NCBI GenBank assembly: GCA_965262315.1
Contig: CBDHFJ010000159.1
Location: 1 to 64,000 of the forward strand
DNA length: 64,000 nt
Direction: 5' to 3'
DNA from: JBCCFK01 sp965262315
GTDB lineage: Bacteria; Actinomycetota; Acidimicrobiia; Acidimicrobiales; UBA8592
A program made the position numbers and the translations under genes. This document shows, piece after piece, positions 17,999-27,706 of this stretch. Under the pieces are notes generated by a model. It searched no databases, was not told where the DNA came from, and saw nothing but the letters and a program-made list of their open reading frames with translations. Numbering within the stretch: position 1 is the stretch's first letter; every line of letters starts with the position of its first letter.

Positions 17999-19528
17999 AT
18001 GTCAGAAGCTGGAATTGGCGCCCGCGTCGAACGCAAAGAAGACAAGCGGTTTATTACTGGAAAGGGTCGCTACACTGATGATTTCCAGATGCAGGGCATG
18101 CATCATGTTGTATTCGTCAGAAGCGAATCTGCTCACGCCGCCATCAAGAGTATCGACAAGACGTCTGCTGAGGGCATGCCAGGCGTCATTGCCGTACTTG
18201 ATGGCAAGCAGCTGACGGCGGATGGCGTCGGCAATCTGATTTGCGGTTGGATGATCCACTCGAAAGACGGTTCGCCCATGAATATGGGTGCCTGGTCAGC
18301 CCTGGCGACGGACAAGGTGCGCTATGTCGGCGACGCCGTAGTCGCCGTTGTGGCCGAAACAAAGGAGCAGGCGAAGAACGCGGCTGAAGCTGTCACTGTC
18401 GAGTATGACGACTTGCCGGTTGTCGTTGATGCGGTCAAGGCGCTCGAAGCGGGTGCGCCGCAGATTCACGAGAATGCTCCCGGTAACCTGATTTATGACT
18501 GGGAGATCGGTGAGGCTGCAGCTGCTGACACCGCCATCGCAAATGCGGCGCATGTCACAACGCTGGAGCTGACCAACAACCGACTGGTTCCCAACGCCAT
18601 GGAGCCGCGCGCCGCGTTGGCGTCGTACGACGAGGCTGAAGAACACTACACGCTCTACACAACGAGCCAGAACCCGCATGTCGCGCGTCTCGTGCTGTCG
18701 GCATTCTATCAGATCGCACCCGAGCACAAGCTGCGCGTGATTGCGCCTGACGTGGGTGGCGGTTTCGGTTCGAAAATCTACATCTATCCGGAAGAAATCG
18801 TATGTCTTTGGGCGTCAAAGCGGACCGGGGTGCCTGTCAAATGGGTCGCAGACCGGGTTGAATCATTCCTGACTGATGCTCACGGCCGAGATCATGTCAC
18901 GACGGCGAAGCTGGCGTTTGACGCAGACAACAAGATTACGGCCTTCAAGGTCGATACCGTCGCCAACTTCGGCGGGTACATGTCGTTGTTCTCGTCATGC
19001 GTGCCGACCTACCTCTATGCGACGTTGCTTTCAGGCCAGTACAACATTCCGACGATCCACTGCAATGTTAAGGCGGTCTACACGAACACGACACCGGTGG
19101 ATGCCTATCGTGGTGCGGGGCGACCGGAAGCGACTTACCTGGTTGAGCGTATTGTCGAGACGGCGGCGCGCGAACTCGGGGTCGACCCGGCAGAGTTGCG
19201 CCGAAAGAACTTTATCACTGAGTTCCCGCATCAGACGCCGGTGATCATGAACTATGACATCGGCGACTATCACGCGACGCTGGATGCGGCCTTGCAAGCC
19301 GCCGATTATGCCAGCATCGGTCAACGTAAAGCGGAGGCTGCCAGCCGCGGCAAGCTCCGTGGTGTCGGCATCTCCTGCTACATCGAAGCATGCGGCATCG
19401 CACCATCGCAGGCCGTTGGATCACTCGGTGCCGGCGTCGGTCTCTGGGAAAGTGCCGAAGTGCGCGTCAATCCCGTTGGAACGATCGAGGTCCTGACCGG
19501 TTCTCACAGTCATGGACAGGGCCACGAG
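17999..19528 (+). CDS. Molybdopterin-binding large subunit (CoxL/xanthine dehydrogenase family), 3' truncated at a junction
   Basis: The first 510 residues match the large subunit of aerobic CO dehydrogenase-like or xanthine dehydrogenase enzymes: ERKEDKRFITGKGRYTDDF, TTSQNPHVARLVLSAFYQI, APDVGGGFGSK and DAYRGAGRPEATYLVERI. The AYRGAGR loop is of the form-II type and lacks the Cys of true CO dehydrogenase (AYRCSFR), so another heterocycle or aldehyde is the likely substrate. At GSHSHGQGHE (19,528), where TTFAQ or similar should follow, the sequence changes abruptly into an unrelated OmpA-type protein. About 260 C-terminal residues are lost. Confidence 0.9.
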
Positions 19529-19535
19529 TGGCCGC
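19520..19535. other. Probable chimeric junction A/B
   Basis: To the left the CoxL frame is intact up to GQGHE. To the right, in another frame, begins VAATVNDNPGAVGFVGYAFQ of a PstS-like periplasmic-binding domain. Neither protein family is known to contain the other. The join lies at about 19,528 within a few bases. Confidence 0.75.
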
Positions 19536-20274
19536 TACGGTCAACGACAATCCGGGTGCCGTAGGCTTTGTGGGCTATGCCTTTCAACGTGGGGCCAAGC
19601 CTGTGACGCTGGTCAACCGCTGCGGCATTGCCATGACCCCGGACGCCTTTTCGGCAAAAACGGGTGAATACGCCCTGCAATCGCGCCTTTATCTCTACAA
19701 TCGTGCAGATATGGAAGACGAGCGCGCAAAACAGTTCCTGGATTACGCAACCTCGGATGCGGCCGACGTGATGATCTCGAAAGCGGGCTTCATCAACTTC
19801 GAGATCGGGTCCCGCGAACAAACCTCGGACACACCCCGCGCCCGCATGCTGCAAAGCGACGGCTTCGATGCCTTTGAACGTGAGCTGGCTGACGGCATGC
19901 TGGATGAGATGGCCGCGTACGACCGTCTTTCGACGACGTTCCGCTTCCGCACAGGCTCATCGCGCCTTGATGCCCGCGGGCGGCTGGACATGCAGCGCCT
20001 GATCCAATTCCTTGAGACGCAAGGTACGGATACAGAGATCATGATGGTCGGTTTCACCGATGACGTTGGCGCCTTTTCGGCCAACCTCGACATCTCGAAA
20101 GGCCGCGCAAAGGACATGGCGAACCTGTTCACTGAGGCCGCTGCGGAAACACTTGGTCAGATCAAAGTGCGCTCCACCGGCTTTGGCGAATTGGCCCCCT
20201 CGGCCTGCAATGCGACGGATAGCGGTCGAGCGATCAACCGCCGCGTAGAAGTCTGGATCAAGCGGGCCTCCTGA
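19528..20274 (+). CDS. Phosphate-binding-like (PstS) domain fused to OmpA C-terminal domain, 5' truncated
   Basis: The remaining 248 residues comprise the end of a PstS-type substrate-binding domain (VNDNPGAVGFVGYAFQRGAK, then KAGFINFEIGSREQ) and a full OmpA/MotB peptidoglycan-binding domain at about residues 140-245 (FRFRTGSSRLDARGRLDMQR, MMVGFTDDVGAFSANLDISK, STGFGELAPSACNATDSGRAINRRVEVWI). Such fusions occur in Rhodobacterales and are periplasmic, anchored to the cell wall. The N-terminus, with its signal peptide, is missing because of the junction. It precedes a PilJ-domain protein by 44 bp on the same strand, probably one operon. Confidence 0.85.
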   Translation: MAATVNDNPGAVGFVGYAFQRGAKPVTLVNRCGIAMTPDAFSAKTGEYALQSRLYLYNRADMEDERAKQFLDYATSDAADVMISKAGFINFEIGSREQTSDTPRARMLQSDGFDAFERELADGMLDEMAAYDRLSTTFRFRTGSSRLDARGRLDMQRLIQFLETQGTDTEIMMVGFTDDVGAFSANLDISKGRAKDMANLFTEAAAETLGQIKVRSTGFGELAPSACNATDSGRAINRRVEVWIKRAS

Positions 20275-20318
20275 GCGGGCCCGCATCTACCTCTCACGGA
20301 AAACCAAAGGACGAAGGT

Positions 20319-21239
20319 ATGTTACCCTATAAGACACGACACGTTTTGGGTGGACTGGCGAAATGCACGCTCCTCGCTGCGACCCTCACATTCAGCGCAG
20401 GGAACGCCGAAGCTCAGACCAAGAAACTCTGGGCGGATATCGGCGCCTCCGAACGCATCGACTATTCCGGCCGCCTCCACATGCTCTCGCAGCGCATCGC
20501 CGCATCAACATGCAACATGGAAGCCGGCAAGGAAGACCTGATCAGCAAGGGCATTCTGGCCGGTTCCGCAGACGAGCTTGACCGCATCCTGAATGCCGTG
20601 CGCTACGGCAACGCACGGATGAAGATCATCGGCGAGGAAAAGAACCCGCGCGTTCTGGCCGTTCTGGGCGATATCGAAGATCAGTGGAAACCAATTCGGG
20701 CCAATATCCGCGTGATCATGGATCATGGCGCGCAAAACGGCAGCTTCGCGCTTTATGACCTGTGGAACGAACCCTTCCGCGAAGCGTCAAACCTGCTGGT
20801 CTCTGAAATCGCTGCGGAATACTCCGACCCGGCTGACCTGCTTCAGCGTGACGCGATCCTGGTGGACCTCGCTGGGCGCCAGCGCATGCGGACACAGAAG
20901 ATCCTGAAAGAGGCCTGCCATATCTGGAAGGATGAGGCGACGGATGAAGAGAAGGTGAAACTGCACACGACGCTTCATGTCTTCGACAAAACCATGAACG
21001 CGCTGCGGTTCGGCGCATTGGGTGGCTTCCGCCCTGCGCAGTCCGAGACGATCTCTGAAGCCTTGGATACGATGTCGGCCTACTGGTACGGGGTGCGCCC
21101 GTCATTGTTGCGCGTGGCAGATGGTGAACCCGTTGAAGATGCACAGATCACCGACATCTATTTGCATCTGAACGAGCTTCTGATCCAAAGCGATCGTATC
21201 GTGACGCTGTACACGCGCTACGCCAAGCACAGCTTCTAG
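20319..21239 (+). CDS. Exported PilJ-type (type IV pili MCP-like N-terminal domain) protein
   Basis: 306 residues with a signal peptide (GGLAKCTLLAATLTFSAGNAEA) and no later membrane helix, so a periplasmic protein. Two PilJ-like four-helix repeats are visible: IDYSGRLHMLSQRIAASTCN (about 52-70) and LVDLAGRQRMRTQKILKEAC (about 186-205). Both carry the family R-M/L-x-S/T-Q-R/K-I core and a nearby Cys. In larger proteins this domain is the sensory part of chemoreceptors and nitrate/nitrite sensors; here it is free-standing and may work with the preceding OmpA-linked binding protein (inference). Confidence 0.75.
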   Translation: MLPYKTRHVLGGLAKCTLLAATLTFSAGNAEAQTKKLWADIGASERIDYSGRLHMLSQRIAASTCNMEAGKEDLISKGILAGSADELDRILNAVRYGNARMKIIGEEKNPRVLAVLGDIEDQWKPIRANIRVIMDHGAQNGSFALYDLWNEPFREASNLLVSEIAAEYSDPADLLQRDAILVDLAGRQRMRTQKILKEACHIWKDEATDEEKVKLHTTLHVFDKTMNALRFGALGGFRPAQSETISEALDTMSAYWYGVRPSLLRVADGEPVEDAQITDIYLHLNELLIQSDRIVTLYTRYAKHSF

Positions 21240-21624
21240 AGCGAAATCGGTTGGACCCGGGACAGGCCCTATCACTTAACGCGCGCAAAACCTTTTACGT
21301 CAGGCCGCGTTAAGTGATCCGGGTTTACGGGTCCCTGCTCTATGGACCCCATTTGCGAATTCGGGACCGGGCCAAAGTGCCCGGTCTTTGTGTTGTGTCT
21401 TGGCGCTTCGAGCTAAACTTGAAGCAGACATCGGTAAATCTGAACCGCTCAACGCTGCCTGAAATCAGTAGTTTCAAGGCGTTAAAGCAGTTTTCGACAA
21501 ACCTGAATCATCTAACGCTGCCTGAAATCAAGGATTTCAACGCGTTAGATGCTCCTGGGTGTATCAAGTTAAATCGAAAACGCTCTAAGTGATAAGGCTT
21601 TTTGCAGGCTAAACCGATTTCGCT
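21240..21624. repeat. Non-coding region with nested inverted repeats
   Basis: A 13-base inverted repeat (21240-21252 and 21612-21624) bounds the region. Inside is a perfect 13-base inverted repeat (21271-21283 with 21306-21318), then two diverged direct copies of a unit of about 80 bp (near 21433-21487 and 21508-21562) sharing AACGCTGCCTGAAATCA. Each copy can fold as a two-tier hairpin (for example TCTAACGC with GCGTTAGA and GAAATC with GATTTC). No credible protein frame is present. From 21625 to 21927 I see nothing further that can be named. Confidence 0.6.
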
Positions 21625-21927
21625 TTAGGCCCGTTTGTCGCGATCTTTCCGGTTGGTCGAATGCAAAAAGTGACACGCCTTGTCGCGCCTGAGACGCGAA
21701 GTGTCTTAACTGGCCTCTGAACAGCAGCACCCCCGTCAAGCATCTGGTTTATAGAGCGAAATTTTTTGCGCCACGCTTTAGATGCCTCACAGAGCGCTAT
21801 GAGCTGCTAACCAAGAATCGCGTAACGCCAAGCGGTTTCACACTATTTTCAGCGAATCGCCTAACCATAGCGGGTGGTTGGGAGAGGGATACTTTTATTG
21901 GCAGCGTTTACCGGTCGTTTACCACGA

Positions 21928-23532
21928 CTATGGCGCTGAGATGGGCGCGTAGGCGAATTCAGTGAAGTCCGCCGTGATCCCCTGTCCGGACGTATCAAAG
22001 GCAGAAACGCCTATAAAATTGCCTGTAAAGCTTGCATGCTCTCCGCGTCCACCTTCGTCCGACAAAACGCCTGCGTCCAGTTTTGGGCCCAAAGGTTGCC
22101 AATCTCCGCCAGTCTGCCGCCAGTAAAAGTGTTGATCCGCAAGGTGTGCCTCGACGGCCAGATCAACAGGCCCATCCTCTATCGGAACAACCTTGCCTGG
22201 AAAGGTCAGCTTGCGTTCAGGCCAATCGCCGGGGCAGGACATCAGCATCAAAACCCGCGCTCCGTCGAGCACCGTAACACAAGCGAAATGGAACTTGTGG
22301 CTGTTGTAATACGTCACCAACCCCGCCGCTTGCTGATAGGTGTTTGGGGTAAAGTCTGTCATGCGGGCCTCAACCCGATAAGACAAATGCTCCTGCCTGC
22401 GCGCCACAAGGCTTTGTTCGAACTGGCTGCCAATGCTCTCGCGTCCGATCAGCTGCAAGGACTGGCCGGTCATGCGGAAGATGCGATCCGGTTCAGGCGT
22501 ACGCAGCCATTGGAACTCTGGCGGCAGTGTGTCGGTAAACCTGTGAGACATGGCCCCAACAGGCTTTCGCTGCCCGGTCTGCGGGGCGGCAACCTGAAGC
22601 GGCGGCACAACGCTCTCCGTCGCATAGAGCCATTCATCCGCCCGCCATTCGCAGGCAGCAATACCTGTTTCACGCCCCAAAGGCGAACGCCGCCCTGGCA
22701 AAGGCCGAGAGCAGAGAAACGTATGGAACACCTCTCCGTCAGGGGTTTCGACGATCTGACCGTGCCCTGCCCGTTGCAACGGTGCCTCAGGCGCGTCTTT
22801 CGCTGTAATGACATGTGTCTCAGGATGCAGGGCGTATGGTCCCCAGATGTCGCGCGACCGGGCCATCGTGACCGCATGCCCATAGCCGGTCCCGCCCTCC
22901 GCCAAGGTCAGGTAATACCAGCCTTTGCGCTTCATCAAATGTGGCGCCTCCGTGATTCCGTGCGCACTGCCAGCAAAAATGTTCTTCACCGGCCCGATCA
23001 GGCCGCGCTCAGGGTCCCATTCCTGAAGCAGGATTCCATCAAAGGCCGGATGCTTTGGGTGGCCGCCAAAGCTTGCATCCAGATGCGACCATTGCATGTT
23101 CACGAACCACTTGCGCCCATCCTCGTCATGGAAGAGCGAGGGGTCGAAACCAGAGGAATTCACATAGACCGGATCGCTCCAGGGTCCTTCGATCGCAGGC
23201 GCTGTCACGATGTAGTTGTGCGCGTCCTTGAAGTTCCCGTCCAGGCGCTTCACATCCGTATATACCAGCCAGAACAGGCCATCAGCATGGCTCAGGCACG
23301 GAGCCCACACGCCGCCGCTATCCGGGTTGCCACGCATATCCAGTTGGCTGGCCCGGTTCAGGGGCCTGCAAACCAATTCCCAGTTTACCAAGTCCTCTGA
23401 CGCGTGGATTTGCACGCCCGGAAACCACTCGAACGTGGACGTCGCGATGTAGTACGTCTTGCCCACCCGACAAATTGACGGGTCCGGGTTGAACCCAGGC
23501 AAGATCGGGTTGCGGATTACAGACTCGTTCAC
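21928..23532 (-). CDS. Glycoside hydrolase family 43 (beta-xylosidase/arabinofuranosidase type)
   Basis: 534 residues from GTG 23532 (VNESVIRNPILPGFNPDPSICR), overlapping the upstream stop by 4 nt (GTGA). The NPDPS motif holds the GH43 catalytic base Asp, SGFDPSLFHDEDGRKWFVN the pKa-modulating Asp, and ITEAPHLMKRKGWYYL the catalytic acid Glu. A second, beta-sandwich domain (about 340-534, RVEARMTDFTPNTYQQAAGL ... FTGNFIGVSAFD) is typical of the XynB-like subfamily. No signal peptide is visible, so it probably cleaves imported xylo- or arabino-oligosaccharides in the cytoplasm. It is the last gene of the sugar ABC operon, and its frame is intact, unlike its neighbours. Confidence 0.92.
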   Translation of the reverse strand: MNESVIRNPILPGFNPDPSICRVGKTYYIATSTFEWFPGVQIHASEDLVNWELVCRPLNRASQLDMRGNPDSGGVWAPCLSHADGLFWLVYTDVKRLDGNFKDAHNYIVTAPAIEGPWSDPVYVNSSGFDPSLFHDEDGRKWFVNMQWSHLDASFGGHPKHPAFDGILLQEWDPERGLIGPVKNIFAGSAHGITEAPHLMKRKGWYYLTLAEGGTGYGHAVTMARSRDIWGPYALHPETHVITAKDAPEAPLQRAGHGQIVETPDGEVFHTFLCSRPLPGRRSPLGRETGIAACEWRADEWLYATESVVPPLQVAAPQTGQRKPVGAMSHRFTDTLPPEFQWLRTPEPDRIFRMTGQSLQLIGRESIGSQFEQSLVARRQEHLSYRVEARMTDFTPNTYQQAAGLVTYYNSHKFHFACVTVLDGARVLMLMSCPGDWPERKLTFPGKVVPIEDGPVDLAVEAHLADQHFYWRQTGGDWQPLGPKLDAGVLSDEGGRGEHASFTGNFIGVSAFDTSGQGITADFTEFAYAPISAP

Positions 23533-24678
23533 GCCAGCAAGTCCCGCGCCGCATCCGGGCCAAGCGCTTCCGGGCGTGCGCAAGTCGTGCCAATCTCGAT
23601 CACGCGCTTCTCTTCGCCCGCGATAAGGATCGATGTCATCACGTCCACCACATGCAGCGCGAAATCAAGCGAACAGCGATGCGCCCGCCCCCCCATGATG
23701 GCCTGTGCCATATCCGCAAGCCCCGCCGCGCGGTAATTTGCCCGACCGCCATCATTGGCCACGCTGAACGGGTGATGCCAAGCTGTGCCAAGCGAGGTGA
23801 ACTGATCGCGCGCCGTCATGCGCACCTCACCGCCAAAGAAATTCGGATCGGGCACATGCAGGGTGCCTTCCAGACCGTAAAGCTCCATGTTGGCATGGCC
23901 ATGCTGCCACACATCCCAACTCGCGCACATAGGTGATCTGCGCGCCCGACTGCGAATTGCATCACCGCATGCACTCGTTGGTGGGCGTTTCCACTTTGAT
24001 CTTTTCCCCATGGCGCGGCTCTGAGGTGATCAGTGCGTTCGTCCCGAACGCGCATGGACGACATCGCCGTCACCCGTGCGACCGGGCCCAAAAGTTGCAC
24101 CAGGTTTGAGATGTAATAGGGTCCCAAATCCAAGGATCGGGCCGCCGCCAGGCTTAAAGAAAAAGTCTGGGTTGGGATGCCACATTTCCATACCTGGGCT
24201 TTGCACGAAAGCACGTGCCCGAGGTGATACTTGCCCAACCGCGTCTGGCATCCACCAAATGCCGCGCGAAGCTGATGCGCACCGCCCAAAAACGTGTCTG
24301 GGGCAGACCCCACACGCAAACCAGCCGCGGCCGCGCGCTGTTTCAAATGCCTGGCCTTCCGCAGAGGTTCAGCACAAAAGGTTTTTCCGAATAGACATGC
24401 TTGCCAGCGGCCAGCAAATTTGTTTGGAGACCTGCAAAATGCGCATTGGGAACCGTCAGGTTCACAACGATGTCAATGTCGTCAGCCGCCCAACAAATCT
24501 TCGACCGACTTTCGGCGCGCAGGCCAAATTCTTCAGCACGCGCGCTTGGCCGCGCTCCGTGATCAAGATCCGCGCAGGCGCGCATCTCGATCCCGTTGAA
24601 CAATCGGTGCAAGGCGCATGTATGCGGCTGAGAAATGTTGCCGCAACCGATCACGCCGATCCCTAAAGTGTCACCCAT
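23529..24678 (-). CDS. Gfo/Idh/MocA family dehydrogenase, multiply frameshifted
   Basis: About 380 residues. The start MGDTLGIGVIGCGNISQPHT at 24678 gives the Rossmann fold, and LAAGKHVYSEKPF carries the catalytic EKP. The frame then changes near 24,355, near 24,240 and 24,125 (true stretch SPRARAFVQSPGMEMWHPNP, then DLGPYYISNLVQLLGPVARV), and again near 24,020 and 23,930. It ends GEEKRVIEIGTTCARPEALG. The mosaic of frames with full-length homology points to sequencing indels and not decay. It sits between the isomerase and GH43 in the operon, fitting sugar or sugar-lactone oxidation. Confidence 0.75.
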
Positions 24679-25462
24679 GATACTGATCCTTAATACGTTG
24701 GGTGAACGCCGCGATGGACCGCTGCGCAAAGCGTGTCGCATCCGATGGCTTGTCATGTTCCATCACAAACAAATCCACGTTCCTGCGCCGCGCAAGGCTG
24801 CCGTCAGACCTTATCGCAGGCCAATCCAAAGTGCCTTGGCCCACATCGGCCCAACCGTCTTCATCTTCGCACAGTCACCGTCTGGCGCGATGTCCTTGAC
24901 ATGGGCGGTCGTCATTCGGCTTCCTATGTCGGGCTTGATCCAATCCAGCGGGTCTGCCTCCGCCTTTGCACGATCCAGGCGATATCCAGCCTCCCACTCA
25001 ATTGATGGCGCATGTTCCAAGATCAGCTCCATGGCGATCTCTCCGCCGAGGCAGGAGTGGCATGAACTCCCAATGGTGGTTGTGCCAGCCAAAGCGCAGG
25101 CCCGCGTCTTGCACGCGCTTGGCAACCGCCTCCATCCGCTGCGCCAGCGCGATCCAGTCGGCCGCATCGCCCCCATTGCGCAGGTCATCTTCCGGGGCTG
25201 GGCAGTACAGGCGCTCCATCCCCAATGTGCGCGCCGCTTGCAGAGAGCTGTCGAAATCCCCCTCCAGCGCCCCAAGCGGGAAGAAATGCCCCGAGGGCAT
25301 GCTCAGCCCGGTTTCATCCAACAGCGCCCTGGTTGCGCCGACGTCTTCGTAAACACCGCCGAAACCTTCGACTTGCGTGTAGCCTGTCTGAGCGAGCATC
25401 CGGAACGTGTCAGCCCAGGGGCCGCCATCACGCGAAGAATAGAGTTGATAAGAGACGTCCAT
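24671..25462 (-). CDS. Sugar phosphate isomerase/epimerase (xylose isomerase-like TIM barrel), frameshifted
   Basis: About 263 residues starting MDVSYQLYSSRDGGPWADTF. Family marks are LAQTGYTQVEGFGG, RFGWHNHHWEF (metal-site His), MELILEHAPSIEWEAG (metal-site Glu) and TTAHVKDIAPDG. One frame change lies at about 25,050 (EFMPL / GGEIAMELI) and another at about 24,850; the last part reads RFAQRSIAAFTQRIKDQYHG with a stop at 24671, overlapping the Gfo/Idh start by 8 nt. The pairing with a Gfo/Idh dehydrogenase is common in sugar and inositol catabolic operons. Confidence 0.78.
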
Positions 25463-25485
25463 AAGCGAAATCCTCGTGTCAGGCG

Positions 25486-26564
25486 CTAAATCCGCGCTTC
25501 GCTGCTTTTGTCAAAAAGGTTCACAAGGGCTGCATCAAAGCCAATCAGCAAGGCGTCTCCGTTGGAGACATCCGCCTGCCCGTCCATGCGAATCCAAAGG
25601 TTGCGCCCCATTGCAGTTACCCGGACCAGTGTGTCCGAGCCCAAGGGTTCCACGAAGGCCACCTGCGCCTGCAAGCGGATCTGGCGTGTGGAGGCTTCCG
25701 GTCCGTAAGAAATATGCTCAGGTCGGATCCCCAACCATGCGGGACCGTTGGTTGCTGCACCTTGCCATGAATAGCCTTCCATATCGAACGCCGCATCGCC
25801 CGTTTGGAAGCGGTTTCCATCAATCTCGCCCTCAAAGAAGTTCATCGTCGGCGAGCCGATGAATTCGGCCACATACTTGTTTGCCGGGCGGTTGTAGATC
25901 TCTTTGGGGCTGGCCAATTGCAGGATGTTTCCGCCCTTCATGATCGCAATGCGGTCGGCAAGCGTCATCGCCTCAATCTGGTCATGGGTCACGTAGATCA
26001 TCGTGTTGCCAAGGGTCTGGTGCAGTTCCTTGATCTCAACCCGCAAGTCGGCCCGAAGCTTGGCATCAAGGTTTGAAAGCGGCTCTCAAACAGGAACACA
26101 TCCACGTCCCGCACCAAGGCCCGCCCGATGGCCACGCGCTGGCGCTGCCCCCCGGACAACGCAGCTGGTTTGCGCTTGAGCAGGGGTTCGATCTGGAGCG
26201 TTTTGGCCGCACGCGCCACACGATCCGCGATCTCAGCCTTGGGCAGCCCTGCATTTTTGAGACCAAACGACAGGTTCCCCTCAACGCTCATCTGTGGGTA
26301 AAGCGCGTAGGACTGAAAGACCATCCCGATGCCGCGATCCGACGGTTCTTCCCAGGTCACATTGCGCCCACCGATAAAGATCTGCCCATCGGTGATGTCC
26401 AAAAGCCCTGCGATACAATTGAGCAGCGTGGACTTGCCGCAACCCGATGAGCCCAGAAGGACCAGAAACTCACCCTGCGCGATGTCCAGATTGAGGTCAC
26501 GCAAGACCTCGACCGCGCCGAAACTCAGCTTTAGATCACGGATGGAGATGCTTGTCTCTGACAT
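25486..26564 (-). CDS. Carbohydrate ABC transporter ATP-binding protein (MalK/UgpC type), one-base frameshift
   Basis: 359 residues after correction, from ATG 26564 (MSETSISIRDLKLSFGAVEV). Walker A LLGSSGCGKSTLLNCIAG, Q-loop GMVFQSYALYPQMSV, signature ALSGGQRQRVAIGRALVRD and switch His IYVTHDQIEAMTLADR are present. A missing C near 26,083 turns FLFDEPLSNLDA into a run-off frame, exactly at Walker B. The C-terminal TOBE-type regulatory domain (about 235-359; AWLGIRPEHISYG, SDTLVRVTAMG) is normal for oligosaccharide importers. A GC-rich hairpin (GCCCCGGC with GCCGGGGC, about 26,629-26,650) lies in the 170-bp gap to the permease gene. Confidence 0.9.
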
Positions 26565-26733
26565 CGCGGCCTCTGTTATCTCGTGATGCTGCATGTTGCG
26601 CGCCCCCCGCTTGCCACACCGCCATCGCGCCCCGGCCCCTGTGCCGGGGCCTCCCCGCTGGACCACCGAAGCGCAGGGCTGAACATCGCACGTCGCTGCA
26701 GGAACGTTGCCTCTTGCTGCAGAAAAACGCGCC

Positions 26734-27706
26734 TCATCCCTTGACCGCCCCCGCTGCAATCCCGCGCACGAAAAGCTTGCCCGAGACGAAATAGATCACC
26801 AGCGGCACCAGCCCTGTCAGCAGGGTTGCGGCCATGTTGACGTTGTATTCCTTCACGCCCTGCACCGAGTTGACGATGTTATTGAGCTGGACGGTCATGG
26901 GGTAGGTTTCGGGTTTCGTGTAGATCACGCCGAAAAGGAAATCGTTCCAGATGCCGGTGACCTGCAGGATCAGGGCGACGACGAAAATGGGCAGGGACAT
27001 GGGCACCATGATCTTGAAGAAAGATGCCCCAGAACCCGGCACCATCGACGCGGGCGGCCTTGAAAAGCTCTTCGGGGACGGAGGTGAAGTAGTTGCCGAA
27101 CAAAGCAGGGTCAGGATGGGCATGCCAAAGATCGTATGGACGATGACGAGGCCCCAGATTGATGCCCATGAGGCTGAATGCCAATGACCTCTGGCCCACT
27201 TCGCGCAGGATGATGACGATGGGGTAGATCATCACCTGATAGGGGATGAAGGCGCCGAAGATAAGGATCGTGAAAAAAGTCTCGGACCCTTTGAAGCGCC
27301 AGTTGGCAAGGGCATAGCCAGAGATTGAGGCAATCGCGATGGAAACCGCGACGCTTGGGCATCGAGGATCTGCGATCGAATTCCAGAAACCGCGCGCTCA
27401 GGCCGTCGCAGTTGATACCGGTGCAAGCTTCGGCCCAGGCCTTGACCCAAGGTTGGAAGGTGACTCTCGACGGGTGGGGCGAAAAGACGTTGCCCGAGAC
27501 GGATTTCCGGCATTCCCTTCAGGGAGGTCACGATCATCACGTAAAGCGGCAGCAGGTAGTAGATCGAGACCAGCAAATAGCGTGCCGTAAAGCATGATAT
27601 TCGTGGGCGAGAGGCGGCGGCTTGGGTTTGGGCCCGCGCGGGCCAGAGGCCGCGCTGCGCAAAGTGAATTCGGGGATCGGTGGCTGTCTTGCGATGTGTT
27701 ACCCAC
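26734..27706 (-). CDS. Carbohydrate ABC permease (MalG type), multiply frameshifted
   Basis: Inner-membrane permease of about 320 residues; the probable start is GTG 27706 (VGNTSQDSHRSPNS). Pieces in several frames line up in order: LLVSIYYLLPLYVMIVTSLKGMPEI (first helix), MIYPIVIILREVG, the EAA loop SVPEELFKAARVDGAGFWGIF, then FFKIMVPMSLPIFVVALILQV and the C-terminal FVSGKLFVRGIAAGAVKG. Frame changes fall at roughly 27,575, 27,480, 27,370, 27,235, 27,150, 27,100 and 27,025. It overlaps the end of the upstream permease by 8 nt, a normal operon arrangement. Confidence 0.78.

Noticed and set aside
22036..23400. A 454-codon plus-strand frame within the GH43 gene.
   Set aside because: GH43 on the other strand is complete with all catalytic motifs; this frame has none.
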